Notes: generated from the letters alone by a model not told the origin. DNA of 30,983 bases from Lineolata rhizophorae (GCA_010093515.1 MU001711.1:24296-55278); one strand, 5' to 3'. Counted from the stretch's first letter, positions 9,901-21,366 are shown. A program made the numbers and translations.

Positions 9901-10254
9901 CTAATCTAAAACAAATTAGTACATAATTACGAGCAATAAGCTAGACTTACCAATATGAAGGTCTACAGCAACCCCTGCTAGAGTGTAGTTTGCTCGAGTT
10001 GCTTCTCTTATAGGAGGAAAAATTGGCTCTTTAAGCTCTGCCAGTGCAAACATCTTTAGATAGTCGGCCACTACAAGATTAAGTGCGAAGACACGCGGGA
10101 GTTGCTTGGGATCGTCGTAGCAATACATGATCTGGAGATTAGCCCTAGAATTATCAAGTGGTTTAGTAGGATTATAGCGGTATAGATCGCCCGTTCGACG
10201 CATTGCCATACCCTGTATAAGACCCCAAAGGGCATATTCTACATCTTTCTTCTG
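9901..10254 (-). CDS. Orphan spliced coding fragment, unrecognised
   Basis: The minus strand from about 10254 to 9951 encodes about 100 residues, including KDVEYALWGLIQG, then MAMRRTGDLYRYNPTK and QLPRVFALNLVVADYLKMF. It has the composition of a real folded protein. The frame ends at a near-perfect intron, 9950-9906 (45 bp): donor GTAAGT, branch TACTAAT, acceptor TTTTAG. After splicing, the codon GAT is followed directly by TAG at 9903-9901. Upstream, a stop in frame lies inside a possible acceptor (CAACTCAGACTAG), so earlier exons may exist between 10255 and 10400, but I could not join them reliably. I do not recognise the family. It may be a small intact gene, the 3' end of a larger one, or a relic. 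Confidence 0.42.
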
Positions 10255-11287
10255 CTAGTCTGAGTTGGAGGAGACAAAGCAGTTCTAGTTCCTGCCTAGT
10301 GCTCCGCCTGCCGCTGCCACCACCCCGCCGTCCACCGTTGGCCCGTACGGCGCTGGCGTGCTAAACGATCATTGGGTTAGCCAGTTGGTAAACCTGCTGC
10401 ATCTAGAGTTCGTGCGTACGTACGGCGAATACCACGCCAACCTTGCATAACGCCGTATGGACTTGGCTCCTTCCGTTTTCTTTTTCTTTTTCATTTCCTC
10501 CTTTTGTACTTTTAGATCTCGTGCGGCCTACGGATCTTTTTAATAAAGAGCGAAGTTCACATGTATGTTTTTATTCTTTTTCCCTTTCAAAGTCAGTGTA
10601 CAAGGCTGGCGGGAGAGATGTGTTTGATTGGGCGCGGTAATAGTATCCGCACTCCACGACGGTCTATCCTTTTAACGGCCATCTAGGCTGGTGCGTTCTA
10701 TCACTCTGATTCGCCGAGATGCCTAGGAAGCGACTGACCCAAGCCATCTGACGTGTGCTTCGGTTTCTAGGAATTGCGGCACGGCACATTGAGTGGCCGA
10801 GATGGCGCCTTGGAACTGCTACGTACCACCCGTGCGCGTTATCGTTGCGCAACATGCCTTGTTCCCCGGGTTGCAGCTGGCGGCGCCCGGGCTTCCTTGT
10901 TGACAAGCAATAGTACTTCGCTCCGACCCAGCACGGCTGTTGCTGATGGCGTGCTTGGCTGAGCTTGTGGGTGTATTCAGATATCTGTGGATAGAAGACA
11001 AATAGTACCTCGCATTTGACCACAAGTGCGAAGTTTTGTTGTAGCAAGAGCGACGTTAGAATATAGCTGGGCTAGCCTAAATACCTAGTTAATATAATGG
11101 CTTCGGCCTGCCTTCTGGTTGGTTTAGTGTTACGGAAAGTCGCGTCAATATATCGCGCAAGTTACGTCTATAGCTGGATACAACTAAATGCTTGCGAGAT
11201 TACAGCACACTTAAAATTTGGTTGCTGTCCATACTAATCTCTGACTCGTTACATGATAGCCATCATTTATAGTGTTTCCTAGTCATG

Positions 11288-11320
11288 CACAACCACGTTT
11301 TTTACCCTAAAGTGGTTGTG
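11288..11320. repeat. Inverted repeat, 9-bp arms
   Basis: CACAACCAC (11288-11296) and GTGGTTGTG (11312-11320) are exact complements with a 15-nt spacer. No gene nearby explains it; it may be a remnant of a small insertion. Confidence 0.45.
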
Positions 11321-11670
11321 AGATGATTGATGTACTAAGTGCATTCTAAATTTCGTAGTCGGCTATTGAAAATAAACACTCTGATCACCGAAATTATTGA
11401 CTGGACAAAAGCTATCCCAATAACTGAATTAGAGACATGGACGCCATTTTCCCCGAAGCACCCCCCCTAATTGTCCCCAAACAAATAATGCTTCCTGATC
11501 ACTATCTTCACATCGATTACCACACGGTCATCACGGTCCCAACTTTTTCTGCTAAAGTTATCAAGCGCCACGAAGTGTACAAGCAGCACCGAAGCTGAGA
11601 TCGTGTTCAGGCGACGTATAGAAAGGAAGTGTGTGGCGATCCTTTGCAATCTATACGTGACCACAACCGG

Positions 11671-11713
11671 AGTCTGGCGCCGTACTAAGCCAGACTACGT
11701 GCGGATGCCGCAC
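11671..11713. repeat. Two adjacent hairpins
   Basis: AGTCTGGC (11671-11678) pairs with GCCAGACT (11689-11696) around a 10-nt loop. Two bases later GTGCGG (11699-11704) pairs with CCGCAC (11708-11713) around ATG. They lie about 310 bp beyond the 3' end of the minus-strand dehydrogenase gene. They do not fold as a tRNA. Confidence 0.45.
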
Positions 11714-12022
11714 ACTGCAACCTAACGCTGTTTCTTCACACTTGCCATGCTCAACAAAAGCAATACCTTTCACTGCCATACTTTTTTCCGAGCTTATAGA
11801 GCTGCCTCCGTATTATAGCCCCCAATTATCCTCGAAGCGAACACCATATTTTTCTTCTTGCCACAGCCGTCCATTCATGACTGCAATATCTTCCCACGCA
11901 AGCCCTTCTTCCCCCATCAAAAAAAAAAAAACCCACACCCCCACCTCTAGCCAAACAACTCTTTCCCAACCCCATCAATCCCCTCCCTTCAACCTGCATC
12001 CTCCCCGCCCCCCACACCTCCC

Positions 12023-14021
12023 TCACTCCCCCTGCAGCGGTCCCCCCATCCCCCCCATCGTCACCATCTTCACCACCTGAAACTCGTCGATGCCGTACTT
12101 GCTGCCCTCGCGGCCGAAGCCGCTCTGCTTGACGCCGCCGAAGGGCGCCGCCGGATCGCTCACCAGGCCCGTGTTGACGCCCACCATGCCGAAGTCGAGC
12201 GCCTCGGCCACGCGCTGCACGCGGCCGACGTCGCGGCTGAAGACGTAGGCAGCGAGGCCGACCTCGGGCGCGTTGGCCGCCCGGACGGCGTCGGCCTCGG
12301 TCCCGAACGGGAAGAGCCCGGCCACGGGCCCGAACGTCTCCTCGCGCGCCAGCTGCATGTCGGGCCGCATGTCGCGCAGGACGGTGGGGGCGAAGAAGTT
12401 GGCGCCGAGGTCGGGCAGCTTCTGGCCGCCGACGAGGAGGGCGGCGCCCTGGGCGACGGCGTCGTCGACGTGGGCCTGCACCTTGGCGACGGCGCGGCCG
12501 TGGATCAGCGGGCCGTGCGTCACGCCCGCGTCGTAGCCGCCGCCCACCTTGAACTGCTTGACCTTGTCGACGAAGGCCGACGCGAAGGCGTCGTAGATGC
12601 CCTCCTGGACGTAGATGCGGTTGGCGCACACGCACGTCTGGCCCGAGGAGCGGAACTTGGACGCGATGGCGCCGGCGACGGCCGCGTCGAGGTCGGCGTC
12701 GTCGAAGACCATGAAGGGCGCGTTGCCGCCGAGCTCGAACGACAGCTTCTTGAGCGTGGCCGCCGACTGCGACATGAGCAGGCGGCCGACGCCCGTGCTG
12801 CCCGTGAAGGACACCTTGCGCACCGTCGGGCTCGACGTCAGCGTCTCGCCCACCTCGGCCGTGTTGCCGAGCGCCGTCACGAAGTTGACGACGCCCTTGG
12901 GGATGCCGGCGCGGTGGGCCAGCTCCGCCAACGCCGCCGCCGTCAGCGGCGTCTCGCCCGGCGACTTGGCCACCACGGTGCAGCCGGCCGCCAGGGCCGG
13001 CCCGATCTTGCGCGTGATCATGGCGGCGGGGAAGTTCCACCTGGGAAAAGGAGTCGTATCAGCAATGACCAGTCCGTCTGCCCATTCCTCCATTTCGTCT
13101 GAAGTTAAACTCCCCCACCACAGCGCGATTCGATCAATCCTGGCGGAGACGGCGCGCGCACTCACGGCGTGATCAACCCGCACACCCCGACGGGCTCCTT
13201 CATCGTGTAGACCCTATTCCCCTTGACGCTGGCCGGGATCCAGTCGCCGTAGGTCCTGGGCGCCTCCTCGGCGAACCACTCGAAGAAGCTGGCCGCGTAG
13301 GCGGCCTCGCCCTTTGCGTCCGCCAGCGGCTTGCCGTTCTCCCACGTGATCAGCTTGGCGATGTCGTCGGCGTTGTCCGTCATGAGCTGGAACCACTTGC
13401 GCAGCATGCGGGCGCGCTCGCGGCCCGTGGTCTGGCGGAAGGACGGGAGCGCGGCCTCGGCGGCCGAGATGGCGGCGAGCGTGTCTTCGCGGTTCATCTC
13501 GGGCATGGTGGTGATGAGTTGGTGGGTCGAGGGGTCTGCGGGGCGGGACCAGTGAGCCTGCTATGGTTCCCGGAACATCACGACAGGACGCCATTGGGCT
13601 ATGGGTGTAGCCTCTGGCGGTGATGGTGCTGTGTACCTTTGACCTCAAAGGTCTTCCCCGACTTGGCGTCTACCCATTCGCCATTGACGTAGGCCTGGGA
13701 CTTGAGCAGGGATTTGTCGCTGAGCTGCAGGATTTAGTCAAAAATCAGCAAAGGTGTTTGATGTCGAGCCCGACAGCCCGACTCTTGCGCAGCGCCTCGT
13801 CCCCTCTCCCCCTCCCAAGAAGCCGTTCGAACAGACGTCACGCCACCGCCACGACGCCCTGCTCCCTCCACCTCCTCGCGGGGCCAACCCACCGGCGGCA
13901 CGCTGTGACCCATTGCGTACGATCGCGACGCTATCCTCGGCAAACTCGATTGCTGAAACCGCGGCCTGCACGCCGAAGACGGTGGTGAAGCTAGGAAACT
14001 GCGTAGAAGCAGCGATCGCAT
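12023..14021 (-). CDS. Mitochondrial succinate-semialdehyde dehydrogenase, NAD(P)+
   Basis: Four minus-strand exons: 14021-13921, 13719-13637, 13535-13166 and 13040-12023, giving 523 residues. Introns are 201, 101 and 125 bp. The enzyme oxidises succinate semialdehyde to succinate, the last step of the GABA shunt. Aldehyde dehydrogenase landmarks: VNGEWVDAKSGKTFEVKDPS near the N-terminus, WNFPAAMITRKIGPALAAGC, cofactor lysine K210, FTGSTGVGR, catalytic base E287 in FELGGNAPF, nucleophile C321 in SSGQTCVCANR, and FGGVKQSGFGREG at the end. CVC, with a second Cys two residues on, is the redox switch seen in many SSADHs. Exon 1 encodes an arginine/serine-rich, acid-poor leader (MRSLLLRSFLASPPSSACR) typical of mitochondrial import. 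The first splice junction is the least certain: an acceptor 5 bp away exists but breaks the phase. Confidence 0.92.
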
Positions 14022-15137
14022 AGTTCCGGGGCCGGAGGGGAAGAGAGAGCGGAGCTTGGGGTGCGGGGGAGCCGGATATAAGAGGCGCTGGCCGGAAGGA
14101 TGATCCTCGGCCCAGGCGGCGGGTAGGCGCCGTCGACGCGAGCTACGGGCGGCGAGGATCGCGGAGGCGGAGATGGGCCGGGCGCGGGGGCAGCGCACGG
14201 TTGGGTGGAGCTCGGGGGTCAATTGGCGGGTCGCAGCTTCCGTCTGGCGCGTCGTTGCGGGGCGCGGCGGGGTCGGCGGAGCCTGGTCCAATGACGTCGG
14301 CTGCCCGCAGAGCTCGGGGAAGCTGCAGCGTTACTAAGCCGGGTCCTCCCCGCCGCGGCCTTCTCCAACCCCGTCCTTCTCCGACCGGAGCTCGGCCTCG
14401 ACCGCGAACTGCCACCACCATCAACGCCAACAGAACGCTGCAAAACGAATCTAGCAATGCCGTGCATCTGAGCAATCGGAGATTCGAAGATCTGATCGAC
14501 CGGTTCCGGATATATCTCGGCCGCAGACGACCCTACACAACCACCCGCTCCCCTATCCCGTCTGGTCCCGGCAGGCGGCAGGGCATTAGTCACCTCCTTA
14601 GAGACCAACTCCTCCATGAACTACGCACTCGTTGCACGGAATTGCAAGCTTTCAGAGTAGTGGGAAGGCGTGCGGCGGCGGAGCTACCCCGTTGCCGCCC
14701 ATGCGCAACGGGGTCTGTGCTCACTTCTTCACTCGCGAGCCGGGTTTTGCCGGGATCATCGGATTGGACTTTAGGGTCGGCACAGCTTTCTTCCCGGCGC
14801 CCAGGGCAAGGGGATGCGAAACCACAGAGCATTTCTCGTGCGTGCAAATCAATAGCCCGTCTTCTCACACTGCACAGGTAAGGAGCAAAAAATACAAGCA
14901 AAAGGGTATTCCGTGCTCGCGAATCCGAACCCCCTGCAAAAAGCCGTAAGGGGCCAAAAAAATAAAAAAAATAAATAAAAAATGAGAAGCCAGGAAGTCC
15001 AGTCCAAAACCCTCTCTATGTATGCACTACTCGCTTTGCAAGCCACAGCAAAAGAAAAATAGTCTAGGTATGCAGAACGTTAAGGCATGAAAGAAAAACC
15101 AAAAACGAAAAGGAAAAAATAAAAAATTGCCCACCCA
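14022..15137. other. GC-rich intergenic region between SSADH and GH92 genes
   Basis: About 1.1 kb. The left part is the SSADH promoter and leader; the right part (after about 14880) is A-rich and is the 3' flank of the GH92 gene. Long overlapping frames on both strands reflect GC-rich composition rather than coding: none has a domain or splice pattern. Confidence 0.55.
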
Positions 15138-18100
15138 TCACCACCGCCAACCCACCCACCCCACCACCAAACTAACCCCCACCAACGCGCCCCCGATCCC
15201 CATCCTCTCCCAGACCCCCGTCCCCCTCCTCCCCACCCACCTCCCACCCCCCGCCCCAGCCCAACTCGGACTCGGACTCGGACTCGACCCCGGACCCAAC
15301 TCGCCGGGCGCCGCGCCCTCAGCGTGCGTCCCGGGCCACGTATCGGCGCCCGCGCTGTCCTCGGGCTCCGGGGCCGCGCCCTCGACCGACGCCTCGGGAG
15401 ACGCGGCGCCGGCGACGCCGTCGTTGCGGCGCCAGGTGCCGGCGTCGTAGGCCAGCGCGACGGGCGGGCTCCTGGCGTCGTCGTCGGGAAAGCTGGCCGG
15501 GCTGGGCGGCAGCGGGGCGTCGGGCCCCGTGGCCCAGTCCGACGGCCGCGGCCCGAGCACGAAGTGGACGGCGCCGCCGCCGTCGGCGAAGACGTCGTCG
15601 AAGGCGAGCCAGCTCCGCGGCCAGGCCTGGCCGTTGACGCGCACGCTCTGCACGAAGACGTCCGTGTCGGGTCCGTGGGGCCGCGAGTCGGCGTCGGCGG
15701 CGCCCTCGGACGAGATGGCGAGCGTCCGCCCGCCGCCCAGGTCCACCGTCACGTTGCTGAACCACGGCGAGTGCAGCAGGAAGACGGGCTGCGCCGCCAC
15801 CGGGTACAGGCCGAGCATGTTCCAGAGCAGCCAGCTCTGGAGCGCGCCGGCGTCCGAGTTACCGGGGAGGCCGTCGCGGCCCGGGCCGTAGTAGGCGCGG
15901 GCGGCGTCGCGGGCCCGGCGCACCGACCGGGCCGGCGCCCCCGCGAAGTGGAACAGGTACGGCGTGGAGAGGCTGGGCTCGTTGCCGGGGTTGAAGATGG
16001 TGTCGTCGGGGCTGTTACCAGGGGCGTTTCCGGGTGTGAACATGGCCTCTAGCCGGTCCACGAAGCGGGACGCCCCGCCGGCCATCGCGATTAGCGACGC
16101 CATGTCGTGGTGCGGGTTCATGCTGTACTCCCAGGGCAGGCCCTGGTAGTAGTCCTCGGCCCAGTAGCAGGCGCCGCAGTCGAGCGGGTCGTGCTCGGCG
16201 TCGAGGACGCCCTCTGGGCTTATTGGTACCATGAAGCCCGAGTGGCCCAGCCCCGCGCTCGAGTTGCTCCAGTGGTTCTGCCAATTGTGGCTGCGAGAGA
16301 GGTATTTGGACGCGTCTGAGGACCGGCCGAGCCCCCGCGCTACCTGGTACAGCGCGAAATCGTTGACGCTGTACTCGACCGCCCGCGTCACGGACCGCGT
16401 GTAATTGGTCGAAACGTAGCCGTGCGTCTTCCAGTCCGGGAGCCCACCGCGGCCTTCCTTGGTCGACGAGTCACGGGCCGAGGGGTCGTTATTAGGCGGG
16501 GGCACATCTTCGGCGTCGGAGACCTAGAGACAGTGAGGGGCAAATTTAGTCAACTGACACATGGAATATCTCGTCATGTGTGGGCGGGTTTGACGCCGGG
16601 GGCGGAGGGGGGGGAGGGGGGGCGGGAAGAAGAAAGAAGTACCATTGCAGCGAAGCCATCTTCCCAATTGATAGCCCCACGCACACCCTTGACGTACGCA
16701 TCGGCAAGCACGTTATCCGCATTCGACCCGCCCTGCGTGCGGCCGTTGAAATTCGACGACCGCGCGTCCGGCATGAAGCCGTCGTGACGCCAGATGTCGA
16801 TCAGCGCGCGGATGACCTCCTCGTAGGCCCGCGGCTGCAGCACGTGCATCAGCTGCACGTGGCAGCGGAACGTGTCCCAGAAGGTGAAGAAGTCGTCGTA
16901 GTAGGGCTCGTCCGTCGGCCATGGCGCCTCGCCCGTCCGGTTCGACGGCAGCAGGTGCATCCCGTACAGGCTCGAGTAGAGCATCGTGAGCGCGTCGTCG
17001 TTGGTCGACGACGTCGTGATGCGCGAGAACACGTCCGAGTTCCACCGGTCGCGCGAGCGCTGCACCAGGTCTGACATGCTGGTCCCGGATGAAATCTCGT
17101 CGTCCGCATACTGGCACGCCCGCTCGGATGAAATGAAAGAAATGCCGACGGTGGACGAGAACTCAGACTGGTCAAACGTGAAAACTCCGCCGACACGATT
17201 TGTTCCATTGACTGTCGTCTGCGTGTCGAACTGGTCAATCGACGAAGAACTGCTCCCAGAAAAAGTCCTGGATGTCGACGGGGACGCGCTGAACCTGCCG
17301 CAGAAATGAATCGTCCAATCTGGGGCTGAGCCATCGTTAGGAATTCACGTCGAAAGCTTTTCAGCCGACAGATGAAGCAGCAAACTCACCGAGATTCCAA
17401 CCATTATTATACGTCCCGCTCCCTTCGTAATGCCCGTCTGGGAAATAAGAAAAATTACCGCCCGCGTAGCCCTGGCTCCAGCCCATGCCTCGAAACGAGG
17501 GCAGCACATGAGACACGTCCACGATCAGCGTGGACGTGTTGCCGGACGGGAAAGAATACGTGAAAAGCCCGGCGTGTTCCGTGCCGGAGAGCTCGACAAC
17601 CACACCGGACGACAACGACGTTTTGTAATACCCAACTGAGGCCTCGTCGTCGGCACTACGCGAGACGAAGATGTCGGTGCTCAGGGGATTTTCCAGGTCG
17701 CCAGAGAAGGGCAGCTGCGATACGACGCCGTATTTGGGGGCGCCGCCCGTGCCGGACTCGTGCATCATGCTGAAACCCGTGATGACTCCATCGGGGACTA
17801 GTAGTGGCCGATTAGAACATTTGAAAGCGTGTTCTAACTGGAAGGTAACCGAGAGGTCTTACGGTAGCCCGAGTAAGCTTCTGCTCGACCGTTTCTTACG
17901 TCGGGACCTATTTTGGTCATGGAGAATGGCGCTGCCCTGGCGTCAGCACGTGACCCGCAAAGTGAGAGTGGGACGAATCTTACCGGCAACCACGCCCGGG
18001 AACATGTTGCCGCCATTATCGGTTCCGAGACTTTGCACCCAATAGCGAATCAGCAAAACGCGGTACGCCTGGGCGGGAAGGTGCAACTGGCGCCACTCAC

Positions 18101-18195
18101 AAGAGGTTCACGTAACGGCTGTAGTCGGTGGACTGGGCCGCGACGGCGGGGACGAGCACTTGGGCGAGATTCAGGATGGTAGAGAATGTTTTCAT
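15138..18195 (-). CDS. Secreted GH92 alpha-mannosidase
   Basis: Six minus-strand exons: 18195-18101, 18030-17984, 17907-17863, 17797-17390, 17325-16643 and 16523-15138, giving 887 residues. Introns are 70, 76, 65, 64 and 119 bp. GH92 enzymes are calcium-dependent exo-alpha-mannosidases that trim mannose from glycans. Landmarks: signal peptide (MKTFSTILNLAQVLVPAVAA), GTDNGGNMFPGV, AYSGYLPDGVITGFSMMHES, GTGGAPKYG, the DWTIHFCGRF region, EPYYDDFFTFWDTFR, DGFMPD, the GNEPS motif, and GNSDAGALQSWLLWNMLGLYPV with its conserved Asp. The last ~75 residues are Ser/Pro/Gly/Ala-rich and end in a hydrophobic stretch (GIGGALVGVSLVVGW), suggesting a wall or membrane anchor, possibly GPI. No gene in the window makes an obvious partner. 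Confidence 0.92.
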
Positions 18196-20741
18196 CCTAG
18201 GTCGGAGAAGAGAGCAGCATTGGAATATTGAAAGTCTAAACAGTGGGATCGAAAAAACACAAAGATAAAACCGCGAGGGGTGCAAAGCGTAGGGTCATGG
18301 GATACTGGAAAAGCGAGCGAAGAAAGGGGAACGGGAGAGATCGATCCCAGGCGGTAAACGACAGATGGATACTATAAGTAGGTGGGTAGCAAAGGAAGGA
18401 GGCAAGGACGGAAGAGAAGGAAGGAGACGACAAATTTAAGAGGGCAGGGGGCTCAGGTATGACCAGCACCGCCTGAGCCCCGCAATTAAAAGCTTCACTC
18501 TGGCATCCAAGGGCAGCGGAGGAGCGAGAGGAAGACTGGTCTTGGCCGGCGGGCACACACGGTTCGCGCGTCGCGAACCGCCGCGGCGCCGCGAAACGAG
18601 AGCCGGCGCCGGGCGCATTCTTGGTGTTCCTACACCCGACAGACGTCATGCCGGCGCGAGGGAGGCGGTCCCGTGGCGCAACGACTGGCAGCCGGCCGGC
18701 TGCTCGTGGTGGCCGGGCCGGGGTTGCGCGGGCGGGCAGGCACCGTCGGCCAGGGCGGTCCCGGTGACGTTGTTTAGACGACTTCTGGCATCCGGGGAGA
18801 GCTGAAGGCGGTAGGTGTGCCACGGTGTCGCGCATGCTCCCGGCCGGGGCAGGCATGGTTGAACGGTACGGACCCCGGGATCCCGGCCGGGGTGCATCCA
18901 TTGGCTAGGAGCCGCCACCGAACAACTTCATACGGACATTATACGAGGAAGATGGATAGACAGATATGTGTGTATTCTCAGGCCAAGACGGAGAGCGTTT
19001 GCTCGCTTGGTCGGACATTAGGCACTTAAGAGGCCTTTGTTTCAAGGCCGGGTGCGAGGAGGATTGGCACAGCAGACAAACAGACGGACGCTATCATCGT
19101 CCTCTGGCAAGTTGGTCCAAGGCTTCCAGAGGGACGGTGCGAATCTCGCGTGCGCCCAACGCGCGCTGCGACTGGCCAGCCACGGGGCCTGGCGCCAAGG
19201 AACAGGCCCCACCGGCCAAGCCGAGCGGGACGCCGTTGCGGGCGCCATCTCGCCGCCGTTCGCCGCCCTCGGCTCGGTACCTATCGTTAGATGCCCGAAG
19301 CGGGCTAGCTCCCAGGCCGCATCCGGGAAAGGAGGAAAGGCCCGGCCAACCAGCCGCTTTGGCATGCGCCCGACCAATCTACTCTGCGTTAGACTGGGCA
19401 GGGTCCCAGTGCCCATGGGAAAGTGCCACAATCCGCATCGTTGTCCCTCATTTTTCGCCCCGACCTTTTTGCTCCGGCCGGCAAGCCGGCATCTCGCCGC
19501 GCGCAAGGATCAGGGGAGCCGCGCGCTCTTGGCTCCCGCGCGCTCGGCCACTTCGTTCTTTTGGTGGACGTCATGGACGGCACGACACCGCCATTCTTGG
19601 CTCCTCGCGCCGGCGCGGAATTGAAGCAGAAAGAGCCCGGCGGGTGGCGACAACTGGCTCCGCCAACGACGCGCCACGGACTTGGCCTACCGCTCTCCCT
19701 CGTGGCGGTGCACCACTCGCAGTCGGCGCGACAAGCCACGCGACTCCGCCTTCCAATCGCCATGCTAAGCTTCGGTCGCGGCTGCCCCATCTCAAGCCGC
19801 TAACGTCCATGCCAACTTTCCCAAGATTCTTCGCTTCTAAAAATTGTCGGCCTTTCCTCGTCTACATATCGTCCTCGGTCGTTCGGATCCCCTTTTGTCT
19901 GCATCGTGCTAGCAAGCCAAGACTGACCGCCCGACTGCTGTCGTCGACCTCGTGGCTCAGCTCGCCGCGAAAAGTCTGCGCCGACTGCTCGAGACTCTGT
20001 GGCTCATGAGCTTTCGTACGCGTTACACGCACGCTCTCTCGTGTAAGGTGTCACTTTCCTTGAAGGTGTGAATGCCTTCAGGTGTTTTGCTTTGTTTGTT
20101 TTGGTCGCCGGGAGGGGCGCGGTCGCACCGGTACGGAGGTACGGCTTCACTGCGTCCAATGGAACCGTCTGGGCGCGCAGTCATGATCTCGGTCTGAGGC
20201 TCCCACCGCGCATCGATCGTACGAAAACAGGTATCCAAGGTTCGCGTCGTGGTCACTTACGAACCCCGACGGGGCGCGGTCGCAACCACTACATGATGTT
20301 CTTGGCGGGTACCCCGTTCGTGCGACGCCTGCCGCACGACTTCTCTCCCGGTGTTCGTGGCACATCCGGTATCCATGCTTGGGTCGAATTTGACAAGTAT
20401 GATCGTAGGTACATAGTCCATTGTCTCCTTTCTTGGTTTCGCGTAGGCATGGAAAACGTCGAAAGATCTCGGATACTTCGGGCTGGGTAATGCAAGCGGC
20501 GATGTCGCAGGCCCTGTAGCAGTCCCTGTCGCGGGCCCTATTTCACAAATTTCTGTTCACCCAAACGTGCACTTTATTCATCTAAATAATAAAGTTGATG
20601 CCAACAAAAATAAAGAATCTACAAGGCGCTCGTAACATTTCGTATACGTTAGCTGCCCAAAAGGCAAGGGATTTCCTCCACTAATTAGGCAATACTCAGC
20701 AGCAAACACGAATCTCGTCTTCGTACCCCTTCTTCCCTTTC
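18196..20741. other. 2.5-kb GC-rich gap without a recognisable gene
   Basis: The stretch next to 18196 is the GH92 promoter and leader. From about 18550 to 19800 the sequence is very GC-rich with open frames on both strands, the longest 347 codons (18966-20009, plus). Its translation is Arg/Pro/Ser/Ala-rich, has no domain, and overlaps equally long frames in other phases, so I do not call it a gene. A frame at 20068-20490 begins with GTG rather than ATG and is also unsupported. It may contain a long non-coding transcript or decayed sequence. Confidence 0.45.
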
Positions 20742-21366
20742 CTACCCAACCCACCCGTCCAAACTGCACGTCTCAGGCTCCCTTCCCGTCCGCATCACCA
20801 CAAGCACCAGCTCCTCCCCGTCGTTCACTTCCTGGTGCTCTGCCCACGCCGGGATGAAGGCGAAGTCGCCCGGCGCCAGCTCGTGCCTATTCGACCCGTT
20901 GGGCCCGGAGAGGATGGCGCCACGGCCGCGCACGGCGTAGACGACGGTGTCTGTCGGGCAGAAAGAGGATTTTGGCGTTTGCGTTAGCGCGCCTGAGATG
21001 ATGGGCTGGAGAGGGTAGAAGGTCGAGACAGAGAGCGAGGCATGCTGACGAAGGAAGACGAGCGCAGGACTTGCCTTGGTCGCCGTGATGGTGCACCACG
21101 GACGACGTGTGCGGCTCAGCTGTCATAACTACATCGTTGTGCCCGCCGGGCTTGTTAGCAGTCCAGCGCTCCTCTCGTGGGGGGAGCCATCGAGGAATCG
21201 ATCCAGACTTTCACAGCGGAGAAAGAAGTCCGGCGGGACGAGGCTCACCGAGGCTGCAGATGCGGTCCGACATGCCGTGCACGGCGTTCATGCGGACCAT
21301 GCCGGCGGTCTGGCCGCCGCTTTGGGTCAGGCTGGAGCCCTTGACGACGCGGGGAACTTCGGCCAT
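20742..21366 (-). CDS. Small single-domain cupin protein
   Basis: Three minus-strand exons: 21366-21249, 21173-21075 and 20950-20742, giving 141 residues. The second intron is of the rare GC-AG type. Exon 1 encodes MAEVPRVVKGSSLT and DRICSL; exon 2 encodes PHTSSVVHHHGDQ; exon 3 encodes TVVYAVRGRGAIL and PGDFAFIPAWAEHQEVN. The two His-rich blocks are cupin motifs 1 and 2: HHHGDQ and the C-terminal His supply metal ligands, although the usual Glu of motif 1 is Gln/Asp here. Such fungal proteins are compact beta barrels, often called cupin_2 proteins, and no reaction can be assigned. Acceptor 21174 is chosen by reading phase; a perfect CTAAC lies downstream, so this junction is less certain. An in-frame ATG at 21444 would add 26 residues. 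Confidence 0.8.
20951..21074 (-). other. GC-AG intron of the cupin gene
   Basis: The donor reads CAAG|GCAAGT and the acceptor CCCGACAG, length 124 bp. Joining the exons restores GDQDTVVYA across the cupin motif, and no GT donor nearby keeps the phase. GC-AG introns are about one percent of fungal introns and normally have strong donors, as here. Confidence 0.75.

Larger units (their letters stand above)
10255..12022. other. Gene-poor region with a few hairpins
   Basis: About 1.8 kb with mixed, mostly AT-rich composition. A short segment around 10300-10375 on the minus strand has a glycine/alanine-rich open frame that might be an upstream exon of the fragment at 9901-10254. The rest shows overlapping frames without domains. 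Hairpins occur at 11288-11320 and 11671-11713. The last 120 bp (C-rich, with an A12 run at 11920-11931) is the 3' flank of the dehydrogenase gene. Confidence 0.45.

Noticed and set aside
11826-13040. 404-codon minus-strand frame, Arg/Gly-rich
   Set aside because: Shifted-frame shadow of the SSADH last exon; composition is an artefact of GC-rich codons.
12470-13102. 210-codon plus-strand frame
   Set aside because: Antisense shadow of the SSADH gene.
14201-14881. 226-codon open frame on the plus strand
   Set aside because: Lies in the GC-rich SSADH promoter region; no domain; opposed by equally long frames on the other strand.
15324-16052. 242-codon plus-strand frame
   Set aside because: Antisense shadow of the GH92 last exon, whose minus-strand frame has clear family motifs.
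18966-20009. 347-codon open frame on the plus strand
   Set aside because: GC-rich sequence with overlapping long frames in other phases; Arg/Pro/Ser-rich product without domain or splice pattern.
20068-20490. Possible small secreted protein
   Set aside because: The frame opens with GTG, has no ATG at a sensible place, and the leader-like start is the only support.
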